Notes under the pieces: generated by a model
Database searches by the model: none
Told to the model about the DNA's origin: nothing
The model's input: only the letters and a program-made list of their open reading frames with translations
Assembly: GCA_003991915.1 (NCBI GenBank)
Contig: RQTK01000090.1
Span: forward strand, 549,989 to 613,988
Length of the DNA: 64,000 nt
Source: Elysia chlorotica
Lineage: Eukaryota; Mollusca; Gastropoda; Plakobranchidae
Direction: 5' to 3'
Part shown: in pieces, positions 1 through 11,786 of the stretch
Numbering within the stretch: the stretch's first letter is position 1
Layout of the letters: each line of letters opens with the position of its first letter
Made by a program: the position numbers and the translations under genes

Positions 1-1080
1 TCATCAATGTGAACATTTCGAGACAGAGTGCTTCTGAGATATGGTAACCTGTCCACTGCTGCCAGCTTCACACCGTTCATTGACCCTATTGATTCTGTGT
101 AGGGTTTGCCTGGAGCAGGTTGATACATGACTTTAGTCTTCTTGGTGCTAATGGTTAGGCCAAAGTTGACACAGGCAGTGGAAAAGAGATTCATTCTGTG
201 CTGCATGTCTGATTCGTTGCCGGCATTCAGGGCGCAGTCATCAGCAAACAGGAAGTCACGTAGCTTGACCGCGTGAACTTTAGTATTTGCCTAGAAAAAC
301 GTCGCGAGTAGAACAGCTTGCCATCTATTCTGTAACTAATGTCGATGCCTGGGGTGTCAACATTGAAGGCAAAAGTCAAACATAGCCGAGAACATAATGA
401 TGAAGAGTGCCAGTGCAAGGAAACAGCCTAATTTCACTCAGTTGGAAACAAAAAAAGGCATAGATGATTCTCCATCATTAAAGACATGGGCCTGCATGCC
501 GTCATGGAACTGTCTTACAATCTGGATGAAGCAGTCAGAGCAGCAAAAAAATTGCTCATAATTTTCCAGAGACCTTCTCTGCTGACAGTGTTGAAGGCCT
601 TTGTGAAATCAACAAATGTGGTGATCAGATCGACGTTTTGCTCTTGACACTTTTACCATGTCAATAGTTCCTCAAATCCTCCCTGAATTTCCGGTAACAG
701 TCCCTGCTCAAGGTGGGCGAGAGCCGGTTCAGGAGCATCCTAGCTAGGATTTTCCCTACAATACAGAGAAGTGATATTCCTCTGTGATTGTTGCATGACT
801 GACGACTCCCTTTCTTCTTATAAAGATGTTTGATAGAGGCGTCTTTGAAGTTTTGGGGGACGGTTCCTTGAGCCCACATAGTCTGGAAGAGTTCAGTCAC
901 CTTTTCACGCATCATTGGGCCGCCATGTTTGTACACCTCAGCTGGGATGCCATCAGCTCCATGAGCCTTGCCACTTGACAGCTGGTCTATGGCTTTCTCT
1001 ACTTCTGACTGCGTAGGGAGTGTATCCAGGGCGTAGCCTGATGTTCACCTGGGGAAGTCTTCTGAGGCCGCAACAAGCTC
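1..1080 (-). mobile_element. LINE reverse-transcriptase fragment, array copy R1 (cut by window edge)
   Basis: Read on the minus strand this encodes pieces of a non-LTR retrotransposon reverse transcriptase. The 5' side (right) gives the finger region with YKHGGPMMREKVTELF and LYKKKGSRQSCNNHRGIS; the left side gives palm and thumb pieces. Reading frames are broken: a deletion removes most of the region before motif A, and stops interrupt the rest. No endonuclease domain is present. The left end is truncated by the window. The clade (RTE, CR1 or Jockey type) cannot be fixed by eye. It is a relic, not an active element. Confidence 0.85.
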
Positions 1081-1770
1081 TTACCAGATGACTACATATT
1101 GGTGAGGCTCGAACAAGTGCTTACCCATTGACAATCTGCAAGCATTTTTTTTTTTTTAAACCTTTTATTATTTAGCTCTTATAGTTACGCTGAAACACAT
1201 ATGCCAAATATTGCCATGTATTAACGATTCATTGATTTAACAAAAAATTAGTATTCCTATTTGAGAGCATAATTAACAGTTTTAAAAATGTACAGCTCAC
1301 TGGAAATATAAGAAGTAGAGTACAAGATGTTATAGTATGAAGCTAGCTCTGTTTTACTCTATTCTGCTCCCCCGTCCCTTTACCAACACCAGAAACGCTG
1401 AACTGAGCATTGTGTAGAGAAATCTTTCTGATAGCTGAGACGTGCATTCCAACAGCGTGTCATCTGTTTACCAAGAGACCCAACTTCATCCCTCACAGAC
1501 GTAGAAGATCAGGTAAGAGCTTATTATATTACAGGTGCATACATTTGAGAAAATCCCTAGATTTGTTCCTTTGCTTTAGAAAAGAGTAAAACTTGTTTGC
1601 TCTTAATGAATACTTCTTTGCATTTTTGCGGCAGTTGTTTGAATTAGTTTAGAATCCTTAAGATCCTAGTATTTAATGTTTATACATCACTCTATTGTTG
1701 AATTTAACATGAAAAGGATTCAGTAATAGTCTTGCATAAAATGATGAAGTTATGTTCATCTCTCTTTTCC
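1081..1770 (+). repeat. Array block B1 with exon-like segment
   Basis: First copy of a ~750 bp block that follows each LINE fragment in the array. It holds an exon-like stretch from about 1390 to 1512: an acceptor-like CACCAG, about 120 nt whose frame in better copies reads SVSSVYQETQLHPS, and a donor-like CAG|GTAAGA. A second acceptor-like TTTTCCAG lies near 1772. In this copy the frame is interrupted. The block is AT-rich outside the exon-like part. Confidence 0.7.
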
Positions 1771-2553
1771 AGGCCAGAACTGAATCAGACAGTTCATACT
1801 GATTGACAACCTACTGGCGAGGCTGGAACAAGTGCGTACTACGACAAGCATATCTAGATAAAGGAAGTGTTATTATCTGGTAGGTAAAAAAATGTATTAT
1901 TGCTATTTCAGACCATAATGAATTGATTTATTTTGCCACCCCTCCCCCTCTACCATGTTAAATGTCTAGCTTAATGTTTGCTTTGCCTATGCTTCTATGA
2001 TTTTGATGACACCAGAAAAGCTGAATGGAGCATCATACTGATTGACAACCTACTGTCTAGGCTGGAACAAGTGCGGACTACGACAACTGGCAAGGCTGAG
2101 AGGACTGCTTCCCGACTGACAACCTGACGAGGATGGAAAACCTGCAAGCATATCTATTGTAGATAAAGGAAGAGTTATTATCTGGTAGGTAAAAAAATGT
2201 ATTATTGCTATTTCAGACCATAATGAATTGATTTTTTTTGCCACCCCTCCCCCTCTACCATTTTAAATGTCTAGCTTAAGTGTTTGCTTTGCCTATGCTT
2301 CTATGATTTTGATGACACCAGAGAAAGCTGAACGGAGCATCATACTGATTGACAACCTACTGGCGAGGCTGGAACAAGTGCGTACTACGACAACTGGCAA
2401 GGCTGAAAGGATTGCTTCCCGACTGACAACCTACTGACGAGGATGGAAAACCTGCAAGCATATCTATTGTAGATAAAGGAAGAGTTATTATCTGGTAGGT
2501 AAAAAAATGTATTATTGCTATTTCAGACCATAATGAATTGATTTTTTTTGCCA
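1771..2553 (+). repeat. 307-bp satellite, cluster T1 (about 3 units)
   Basis: Three units of a ~307 bp tandem repeat. Each unit has an acceptor-like GACACCAG, a ~170 nt exon-like stretch starting AGAAAGCTGAA, a donor-like ATCTG|GTAGGT, then a T/C-rich tract with CCACCCCTCCCCCTC. The first unit is shortened. Part of the unit (GAGGCTGGAACAAGTGC, CTGCAAGCAT) is homologous to the start of block B, so the satellite arose from the array itself. Confidence 0.85.
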
Positions 2554-3322
2554 AGGGGAAGACTTCTGAGGCCGCAACAAGCTCTTACCAGATGACTGGA
2601 ACAGGTGCTTACCAATTGACAATCTGCATTTTTTCATAGATAAAAAAACGGTTTATTATTTAGCTCTTTGTATAAATCTGAAACAGAGATGCCAAATATT
2701 GCTATGTAGTATTAATTCATTGAATTAACAAAAAGTTAGTATTCCTATTTGAGAGCATAATTAACAGTTTTAAAAAATCTACAGCTCATTGGAAATTATT
2801 AAGAGTTGAGCACAAGATGTTATAGTATAAAGCTAGCCCTGTTTCACTTTATTCTGCTCCGCCCTCCCTTTACCAACACCAGAAACGCTGAACTGAGTAT
2901 TGTGTAGAGAAAGCCTCCTGATAGCCGAGACATGCATTTCAACAGCGTGTCATCTGTTTACCAAGAGACCCAACTTCATCCCTCACAAAGGTAGAATGTA
3001 AGGTAAGAGCCTATTACATTGCAGGTGCATACATTTGAAAAAATCCCTAGATTGATTTTTCTTCTGCTTTAGAATAGAGTAAAATTTGTTTGCTCTTAAT
3101 GAATACTATTGTTTTTTTGTGGCAATTGTTTGAATAAGTTTAGAATCCTTTACAATTACAAGGAACACAATTCATATTTATTGTTCAACAAATTCTTTGG
3201 GCGTCATAAGATCCAGGTATTTTATATGTTTATATATTACTCTATTGTTGAGTTTAACATGAAAAGGATTCAGTAACAGTCTTGCATTAAATGATGAAGT
3301 TATTTTTATGTTTTATTTTCAG
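2554..3322 (+). repeat. Array block B2 with exon-like segment
   Basis: Second copy of the B block, joined directly to the broken end of satellite cluster T1 at TTTTGCCA|AGGGGAAG. The exon-like segment is at about 2881-3001, followed by GTAAGAG. The block ends in TTTATTTTCAG at 3322, and the next LINE fragment begins on the following base. Confidence 0.7.
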
Positions 3323-4672
3323 ACTGTCGGAAACCTTGTTTTGCCAACTGACTCTTAGCAGCTTGCGGAGGCAGCAGAGCAGGAACTGATCGAGTTTCTT
3401 TGCAGGTCTTTGATAGACAGTCCAGGTCTCACTGGCGTACAGCAGTGTAAAGAGGACAACAGCTCTATAGACTTTGATTTTGCTTGTCTGCTCACACCTT
3501 CGCAATCCAACTCTGAGGATTGTAGACTCCCAAAAGCGGCACTGGCTTTTGCGATGCGGCCGTCGATGTCATCATCAATGTGAACATTTCGAGACAGAGT
3601 GCTTCTGAGATATGGTAACCTGTCCACTGCTGCCAGCTTCACACCCTTCATTGTCACTGTTGGTTCTGTGTAGGGTTTGCCTGGAGCAGGTTGATACATG
3701 ACTTTAGTCTTCTTGGTGCTGATGATTAGGCCAAAGTTGACACAGGCAGTGTAAAAGAGATTCATGCTGTGCTGCATGTCTGATTCGTTGCCGGCATTCA
3801 GGGCGCAGTCATCAGCAAACAGGTAGTCGCCTAGCTTGACCGCGTGGACTTTGGTGTTTGCCTAGAAACGTCGCGAGTTGTACAGCTTGCCATCTATTCT
3901 GTATCTAATTCGATGCCTGGGGTGTCAACATTGAAGGCATAAGTCAACAAAGCCGAGAACATCATGCTGAAGAGTGCCGGTGCAAGGACACAGCCTTGTT
4001 TCACTCTGTTGGAAACAAGAAAAGGCGTAGATGATTCTCCTTCATTAAAAGACGTGGACCTGCATGCCGTCATGGAACTGTCTTACAATCTGGATGAGGC
4101 GGTCGGAGCAGCCAAACTTGCTCATAATTTTCCAGAGACCTTCTCTGCTGACAGTGTCGAAGGCCTTTGTGAAATCGACGAATGTGGTCATCAGATCGAC
4201 GTTTTGCTCATGACACTTCTTCTGTAGCTGCCGGGCGGCAAATACCATGTCAATAGTTCCTCTTTTTTTGCGGAATCCGCACTGACTTTCCGGTAGCAGT
4301 CCCTGCTGAAGGTGGGCGAGAGCCGGTTCAGGAGCATCCTAGCTAGGATTTTCCCTGCAATGCAGAGAAGTGATATTCCTCTGTGATTGTTGCATGACTG
4401 ACGACTCCCTTTCTTCTTGTAAAGATGTACGATAGAGGCGTCTTTGAAGTTTTGGGGGATGGTTCCTTGGGCCCACATGGTCTGGAAGAGTTCTGTCAGC
4501 TTTTCTCTCATCATTGGGCCGCCATGTTTGTACACCTCAGCTGGGATGCTATCAGCTCCTTGAGCCTTGCCACTTGACAGCTGGTCTATGGCTTTCTCTA
4601 CTTCTGACTGGGTAGGGAGTGTATCCAGGGCGTAGTTGATGTTCACCTGGGGAAGTCTTCTGAGGCCGCAAC
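3323..4672 (-). mobile_element. LINE reverse-transcriptase fragment, array copy R2
   Basis: The fullest left-hand copy of the LINE fragment. Minus-strand frames give, from right to left: RLPQVNINYALDTLPTQSEV and GKAQGADSIPAEVYKHGG (4191-4646), motif A as FVDFTKAFDTVSREGLW (4045-4248), TKKTKVMYQPAPGKPY (3355-3777) and the thumb end YASETWTVYQRPAKKLDQF / LRKLLRVSWQNKVSD (3287-3505). The frame is broken several times. It starts and ends at the same protein positions as the other complete copies, which implies amplification of one fragment rather than repeated insertion. Confidence 0.88.
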
Positions 4673-5428
4673 AAGCTCTTACCAGATGACTACATATTGG
4701 TGAGGCTCGAACAAGTGCTTACCCATTGACAATCTGCAAGCATTTTTTTGTAAATAAAAAAACTTTTATTATTTAGCTCTTATAGTTACGCTGAAACACA
4801 TATGCCAAATATTGCCATGTATTAACGATTCATTGATTAACAAAAATTAGTATTCCTATTTGAGAGCATAATTAACAGTTTTAAAAATGTACAGCTCACT
4901 GGAAATATAAGAAGTAGAGTACAAGATGTTATAGTATGAAGCTAGCTCTGTTTTACTCTCTTCTGCTCACCCGTCCCTTTACCAACACCAGAAACGCTGA
5001 ACTGACCATTGTGTACAGAAAGCCTCCTGATAGCCAAGACGTGCATTCCAACAGCGTGTAATCTGTTTACCAAGAGACCCAACTTCATCCCTCACAGATG
5101 TAGCAGACAAGGTAAGAGCTTATTATATTACAGGTGCATATATTTGAGAAAATCCCTAGATTTGTTCCTTTGCTTTAGAAAAGAGTAAAATTTGTTTGCT
5201 CTTAATGAATACTTCTTTGCATTTTTGCGGCAGTTGTTTGACTTAGTTTAGAATCCTTTATTATTACAAGGAACACAATTCATAATTATTGTTCAACAAA
5301 TTCTTTAAGTGTCATGAGATCCTAGTATTTAATGTTTATACATCACTCTATTGTTGAATTTAACATGAAAAGGATTCAGTAATAGTCTTGCATAAAATGA
5401 TGAAGTTATGTTCATCTCTTTTTCCAGG
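4673..5428 (+). repeat. Array block B3 with exon-like segment
   Basis: Third B block. The exon-like segment is at about 4991-5110, with CAAG|GTAAGAG at its right edge. The block ends with TTTTTCCAG at about 5428, where satellite cluster T2 begins. Confidence 0.7.
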
Positions 5429-8400
5429 CCAGAACTGAATCAGACAGTTCATACTGATTGACAACCTACAAGTGCGTCCTACGACAACTGGCAAGACTGA
5501 AACGATTGCTTCCCGACTGACAACCTGACGAGGATGGAAAACCTGCAAGCATATCTATTGTAGATAAAGGAAGAGTTATTATCTGGTAGGTAAAAAAATG
5601 TATTATTGCTATTTCAGACCATAATGAATTGATTTTTTGCCACCCCTCCCCCTCTACCATGTTAAATGTCTAGCTTAAGTGTTTGCTTTGCCTATGCTTC
5701 TATGATTTTGATGACACCAGAGAAAGCTGAACGGAGCATCATACTGATTGACAACCTACTGGCGAGGCTGGAACAAGTGCGTACTACGACAACTGGCAAG
5801 GCTGAAAGGATTGCTTCCCGACTGACAACCTGACGAGGATGGAAAACCTGCAAGCATATCTATTGTAGATAAAGGAAGAGTTATTATCTGGTACGTAAAA
5901 AAATGTATTATTGCTATTTCAGACCATAATGAATTGATTTTTTTTGCCACCCCTCCCCCTCTACCATTTTAAATGTCTAGCTTAAATGTTTGCTTTGCCT
6001 ATGCTTCTATGATTTTGATGACACCAGAGAAAGCTGAACGGAGCATCATACTGATTGACAACCTACTGGCGAGGCTGGAACAAGTGCGTACTACGACAAC
6101 TGGCAAGGCTGAAAGGATTGCTTCCCGACTGACAACCTACTGACGAGGATGGAAAACCTGCAAGCATATCTATTGTAGATAAAGGAAGAGTTATTATCTG
6201 GTACGTAAAAAAATGTATTATTGCTATTTCAGACCATAATGAATTGATTTTTTTTGCCACCCCTCCCCCTCTACCATGTTAAATGTCTAGCTTAAATGTT
6301 TGCTTTGCCTATGCTTCTATGATTTTGATGACACCAGAGAAAGCTGAACGGAGCATCATACTGATTGACAACCTACTGGCGAGGCTGGAACAAGTGCGTA
6401 CTACGACAACTGGCAAGGCTGAAAGGATTGCTTCCCGACTGACAACCTGACGAGGATGGAAAACCTGCAAGCATATCTATTGTAGATAAAGGAAGAGTTA
6501 TTATCTGGTACGTAAAAAAATGTATTATTGCTATTTCAGACCATAATGAATTGATTTATTTTGCCACCCCTCCCCCTCTACCATTTTAAATGTCTAGCTT
6601 AAATGTTTGCTTTGCCTATGCTTCTATGATTTTGATGACACCAGAGAAAGCTGAACGGAGCATCATACTGATTGACAACCTACTGGCGAGGCTGGAACAA
6701 GTGCGTACTACGACAACTGGCAAGGCTGAGAGGATGCTTCCCGACTGACAACCTGACGAGGATGGAAAACCTGCAAGCATATCTATTGTAGATAAAGGAA
6801 GAGTTATTATCTGGTAGGTAAAAAAATGTATTATTGCTATTTCAGACCATAATGAATTGATTTATTTTGCCACCCCTCCCCCTCTACCATGTTAAATGTC
6901 TAGCTTAAATGTTTGCTTTGCCTATGCTTCTATGATTTTGATGACACCAGAGAAAGCTGAACGGAGCATCATACTGATTGACAACCTACTGGCGAGGCTG
7001 GAACAAGTGCGTACTACGACAACTGGCAAGGCTGAGAGGATGCTTCCCGACTGACAACCTGACGAGGATGGAAAACCTGCAAGCATATCTATTGTAGATA
7101 AAGGAAGAGTTATTATCTGGTACGTAAAAAAATGTATTATTGCTATTTCAGACCATAATGAATTGATTTATTTTGCCACCCCTCCCCCTCTACCATTTTA
7201 AATGTCTAGCTTAAATGTTTGCTTTGCCTATGCTTCTATGATTTTGATGACACCAGAGAAAGCTGAACGGAGCATCATACTGATTGACAACCTACTGGCG
7301 AGGCTGGAACAAGTGCGTACTACGACAACTGGCAAGGCTGAGAGGATTGCTTCCCGACTGACAACCTGACGAGGATGGAAAACCTGCAAGCATATCTATT
7401 GTAGATAAAGGAAGAGTTATTATCTGGTATGTAAAAAAATGTATTATTGCTATTTCAGACCATAATGAATTGATTTATTTTGCCACCCCTCCCCCTCTAC
7501 CATTTTAAATGTCTAGCTTAAATGTTTGCTTTGCCTATGCTTCTATGATTTTGATGACACCAGAGAAAGCTGAACGGAGCATCATACTGATTGACAACCT
7601 ACTGGCGAGGCTGGAACAAGTGCGTACTACGACAACTGGCAAGGCTGAGAGGATTGCTTCCCGACTGACAACCTGACGAGGATGGAAAACCTGCAAGCAT
7701 ATCTATTGTAGATAAAGGAAGAGTTATTATCTGGTATGTAAAAAAATGTATTATTGCTATTTCAGACCATAATGAATTGATTTATTTTGCCACCCCTCCC
7801 CCTCTACCATTTTAAATGTCTAGCTTAAATGTTTGCTTTGCCTATGCTTCTATGATTTTGATGACACCAGAGAAAGCTGAACGGAGCATCATACTGATTG
7901 ACAACCTACTGGCGAGGCTGGAACAAGTGCGTACTACGACAACTGGCAAGGCTGAAAGGATTGCTTCCCGACTGACAACCTGACGAGGATGGAAAACCTG
8001 CAAGCATATCTATTGTAGATAAAGGAAGAGTTATTATCTGGTAGGTAAAAAAATGTATTATTGCTATTTTAGACCATAAAAACGGAGCATCATACTGATT
8101 GACAACCTACTGGCGAGGCTGGAACAAGTGCGTACTACGACAACTGGCAAGGCTGAGAGGACTGCTTCCCGACTGACAACCTGACGAGGATGGAAAACCT
8201 GCAAGCATATCTATTGTAGATAAAGGAAGAGTTATAATCTGGTAGGTAAAAAATGTATTATTGCTATTTCATACCATAATGAATTGATTTTTTTGCCACC
8301 CCTCCCCCTCTACCATTTTAAATGTCTAGCTTAAGTGTTTGCTTTGCCTATGCTTCTATGATTTTGATGACACCAGAGAAAGCTGAACGGAGCATCATAC

Positions 8401-8953
8401 TGATTGACAACCTACTGGCGAGGCTGGAACAAGTGCGTACTACGACAACTGGCAAGGCTGAAAGGATTGCTTCCCGACTGACAACCTGACGAGGATGGAA
8501 AACCTGCAAGCATATCTATTGTAGATAAAGGAAGAGTTATTATCTGGTACGTAAAAAAATGTATTATTGCTATTTCAGACCATAATGAATTGATTTTCTT
8601 TGCCACCCCTCCCCCTCTACCATGTTAAATGTCTAGCTTAAATGTTTGCTTTGCCTATGCTTCTATGATTTTGATGACACCAGAGAAAGCTGAACGGAGC
8701 ATCATACTGATTGACAACCTACTGGCGAGGCTGGAACAAGTGCGTACTACGACAACTGGCAAGGCTGAAAGGATTGCTTCCCGACTGACAACCTGACGAG
8801 GATGGAAAACCTGCAAGCATATCTATTGTAGATAAAGGAAGAGTTATTATCTGGTAGGTAAAAAAATGTATTATTGCTATTTTAGACCATAATGAATTGA
8901 TTTCTTTTGCCACCCTTCCCCCTCTACCATTTTAAATGTCTAGCTTAAATGTT
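5429..8953 (+). repeat. 307-bp satellite, cluster T2 (about 12 units)
   Basis: Largest satellite cluster. Starts of the exon-like stretch fall at 5721, 6027, 6337, 6645, 6951, 7257, 7564 and 7871, a spacing of 306-310 bp. A deletion near 8080 joins two units. Units differ by few substitutions; the donor-like hexamer varies among GTAGGT, GTACGT and GTATGT but stays a legal donor. In the plus-strand exon-like frame each unit reads RSIILIDNLLARLEQV and ends at a stop before the donor-like site. A 64-codon minus-strand frame recurs only because the unit is repeated. Confidence 0.92.
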
Positions 8954-9366
8954 TAATAATAATAATAATAATAATACATGGCTTTTATTTAGCGCAACAC
9001 CCAAGACAATGCCTGGTTCAGTGCGCTTTACAAAGTGTTTAAAATGACAATGAACGTACATTTAATATATAAATATCATTATCGTAATGATTAGAAAATA
9101 CAGATAATAAAGAACTTTCATTATATATAAATATCATTATCGTAGTGATTAAAAAGACAGATAATAAAGATCTTTCATTTTATATATAAATATCATTATC
9201 GTAGTGATTAAAATTACAGATAATAAAGATCATCATTAAAAATAACGAACAATAATTAAGTCTTAGCAACAATTTCTTTAAAATTACAGAGAGTAAAATT
9301 ACAATAACAATACACAAAATAAAAAATATCAAAGTGTATACACAAATTAGAGCCTAAGACCTAATC
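8954..9366 (-). mobile_element. Retroposon with (ATT)n tail inserted in a satellite unit, copy 1
   Basis: About 410 bp of unrelated AT-rich DNA interrupts a satellite unit: AAATGTTT before it and TTTGCTTTGCC after it rebuild the unit, with TTT on both sides as a possible target duplication. On the minus strand it ends in GTGTTGCGCTAAATAAAAGC followed by (ATT)n, an arrangement typical of retroposon 3' ends. Inside are three ~60 bp repeats containing ATCATTATCGTAGTGATTA. No coding frame was found. Confidence 0.6.
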
Positions 9367-9529
9367 ATTTGCTTTGCCTATGCTTCTATGATTTTGATGA
9401 CACCAGAGAAAGCTGAATGGAGCATCATACAGATTGACAACCTACTGGCGAGGCTGGAACAAGTGCATACTACAACTGGCAAGGCTGAAAGGATAGCTTC
9501 TCGACTGACAACCTCACGCTGGAAACAGG
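9367..9529 (+). repeat. Partial 307-bp satellite unit
   Basis: Continuation of the satellite unit split by the retroposon. It runs through the exon-like stretch to ACAACCTCACGCTGG, where it joins LINE sequence directly. It is more diverged (CAGATTGACAACC, AGTGCATACTAC) than units in T2. Confidence 0.75.
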
Positions 9530-9883
9530 AAAAGGCGTAGATGATTCTCCTTCATTAAAGACGTGGGCTTGCATGCCGTCATGGAACTGTCTTACCATCT
9601 GGATGAGGCGGTCGGAGCAGCCAAACTTGCTCATAATTTTCCAGAGACCTTCTCTGCTGACAGTGTCGAAGGCCTTTGTGAAATCGACAAATGTGGTCAT
9701 CAGATCGACGTTTTGCTCTTGACACTTCTCCTGTAGCTGCCGGGCGGCAAATACCATGTCAATAGTTCCTCTTTTTTTGCGGAATCCGCACTGACTTTCC
9801 GGTAGCAGTCCCTGCTCAAGGTGGGGGATGAGCCGGTTCAGGAGCATCCTAGCTAGGATTTTCCCTGCAATGCAGAGAAGTGA
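9530..9883 (-). mobile_element. LINE reverse-transcriptase fragment, array copy R3 (partial)
   Basis: Minus strand 9470-9847 gives an uninterrupted palm stretch: MLLNRLIPHLEQGLLPESQ, QCGFRKKRGTIDMVFAARQL, motif A TTFVDFTKAFDTVS and SKFGCSDRLIQMVRQFHDGM. The right side stops at AGAAGTGATA, where it joins a satellite unit at ATAATGAATTGA; a few shared bases at the join suggest a microhomology deletion. The left side joins another satellite unit. Confidence 0.85.
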
Positions 9884-10560
9884 TAATGAATTGATTTATT
9901 TTGCCACCCCTCCCCCTCTACCATTTTAAATGTGTAGCTTAAATGTTTGCTTTGCCTATGCTTGTATGATTTTGATGAGACCAGAGAAAGCTGAACGGAG
10001 CATCATACTGATTGACAACCTACTGGCGAGGCTGGAACAAGTGCGTACTACGACAACTGGCAAGGCTGAGAGGACTGCTTCCCGACTGACAACCTGACGA
10101 GGATGGAAAACCTGCAAGCATATCTATTGTAGATAAAGGAAGAGTTATTATCTGGTACGTAAAAAAATGTATTATTGCTATTTCCGACCATAATGAATTG
10201 ATTTATTTTGCCACCCCTCCCCCTCTACCATTTTAAATGTCTAGCTTAAATGTTTGCTTTGCCTATGCTTCTATGATTTTGATGACACCAGAGAAAGCTG
10301 AACGGAGCATCATACTGATTGACAACCTACTGGCGAGGCTGGAACAAGTGCGTACTACGACAACTGGCAAGGCTGAAAGGATTGCTTCCCGACTGACAAC
10401 CTGACGAGGATGGAAAACCTGCAAGCATATCTATTGTAGATAAAGGAAGAGTTATTATCTGGTAGGTAAAAAAATGTATTATTGCTATTTCAGACCATAA
10501 TGAATTGATTTCTTTTGCCACCCTTCCCCCTCTACCATTTTAAATGTCTAGCTTAAATGT
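9884..10560 (+). repeat. 307-bp satellite, cluster T3 (about 2.3 units)
   Basis: Two full units and part of a third, same structure as T2. It runs from the LINE junction at 9883 to the second retroposon copy. Confidence 0.88.
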
Positions 10561-10968
10561 TTAATAATAATAATAATACATGGCTTTTATTTAGCGCAAC
10601 ACCCAAGACAATGCCTGGCTCAGTGCGCTTTACAAAGTGTTTAAAATGACAATGAACGTACATTTAATATATAAATATCATTATCGTAGTGATTAGAAAA
10701 TACAGATAATAAAGAACTTTCATTATATATAAATATCATTATCGTAGTGATTAAAAAGACAGATAATAAAGATCTTTCATTTTATATATAAATATCATTA
10801 TCGTAGTGATTAAAATTACAGATAATAAAGATCATCATTAAAAATAACGAACAATAATTAAGTCTTAGCAACAATTTCTTTAAAATTACAGAGAGTAAAA
10901 TTACAATAACAATACACAAAATAAAAAATATCAAAGTGTATACACAAATTAGAGCCTAAGACCTAATC
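10561..10968 (-). mobile_element. Retroposon with (ATT)n tail, duplicated copy 2
   Basis: Near-identical to 8954-9366, with the same flanking satellite bases and a shorter (AAT)n run. Offsets of 1602-1608 bp hold from the satellite on the left to LINE sequence on the right, so this is a segmental duplication rather than a second insertion. Confidence 0.65.
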
Positions 10969-11130
10969 ATTTGCTTTGCCTATGCTTCTATGATTTTGAT
11001 GACACCAGAGAAAGCTGAATGGAGCATCATACAGATTGACAACCTACTGGCGAGGCTGGAACAAGTGCATACTACAACTGGCAAGGCTGAAAGGATAGCT
11101 TCTCGACTGACAACCTCACGCTGGAAACAG
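10969..11130 (+). repeat. Partial 307-bp satellite unit, duplicated
   Basis: Duplicate of 9367-9529, carrying the same diagnostic changes (AGTGCATACTACAACTGGC) and the same abrupt join to LINE sequence at ACCTCACGCTGG. Confidence 0.75.
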
Positions 11131-11786
11131 GAAAAGGCGTAGATGATTCTCCTTCATTAAAGACGTGGGCTTGCATGCCGTCATGGAACTGTCTTACCAT
11201 CTGGATGAAGCGGTCGGAGCAGCCAAACTTGCTCATAATTTTCCAGAGACCTTCTCTGCTGACAGTGTCCAATGTCGAAGGCCTTTGTGAAATCGACGAA
11301 TGTGGTCATCAGATCGACGTTTTGCTCTTAACACTTCTCCCGTAGCTGCCGGGCGGCAAATACCATGTCAATAGTTCCTCTTTCTTTGCGGAATCCGCAC
11401 TGACTTTCCAGTAGCAGTCCCTGCTCAAAGTAATAGATGTGCCGGTTCACGAGCATCCTAGCGAGGATTTTCCCTACAATGCAGAGAAGTGATATTCCTC
11501 TGTGATTGTCGCATGACTGACGACTTCCTTTCTTCTTGTAAAGATGGACGATAGAAGTTTTGGGGGATGGTTCCTTGAGCCCACATAGTCTGGAAGAGTT
11601 CAGTCACCTTTTCACGCATCAGTGGGCCGCCATGTTTGTACACCTCAGCTGGGATGCTATCAGCTCCATGAGCCTTGCCACTTGACAGCTGGTCTATGGC
11701 TTTCTCTACTTCTGACTGGGTAGGGAGTGTATCCAGGGCGTAGTTGATGTTCACCTGGGGAAGACTTCTGAGGCCGCAACAAGCTC
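11131..11786 (-). mobile_element. LINE reverse-transcriptase fragment, array copy R4 (3' part missing)
   Basis: Begins exactly as R3 but continues through the finger region to the usual right end. Minus-strand frames: SREGLWKIMSKFGCSDRF (11072-11272) and NYALDTLPTQSEVEKAI / KAHGADSIPAEVYKHGGPL (11458-11754). The thumb and the catalytic FADD region are absent because of the satellite join on the left. Confidence 0.85.

Noticed and set aside
5429-8953. CRISPR-like regular repeat array
   Set aside because: The whole 307-bp unit is repeated with no unique spacers, and the window is eukaryotic.
2050-10521. A 64-residue minus-strand frame (MAKKINSLWSEIAIIHFFTY...) recurring in many satellite units
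   Set aside because: It is identical because the 307-bp unit is repeated; it has no start context, splice support or recognisable domain, and it overlaps the T/C-rich tract.
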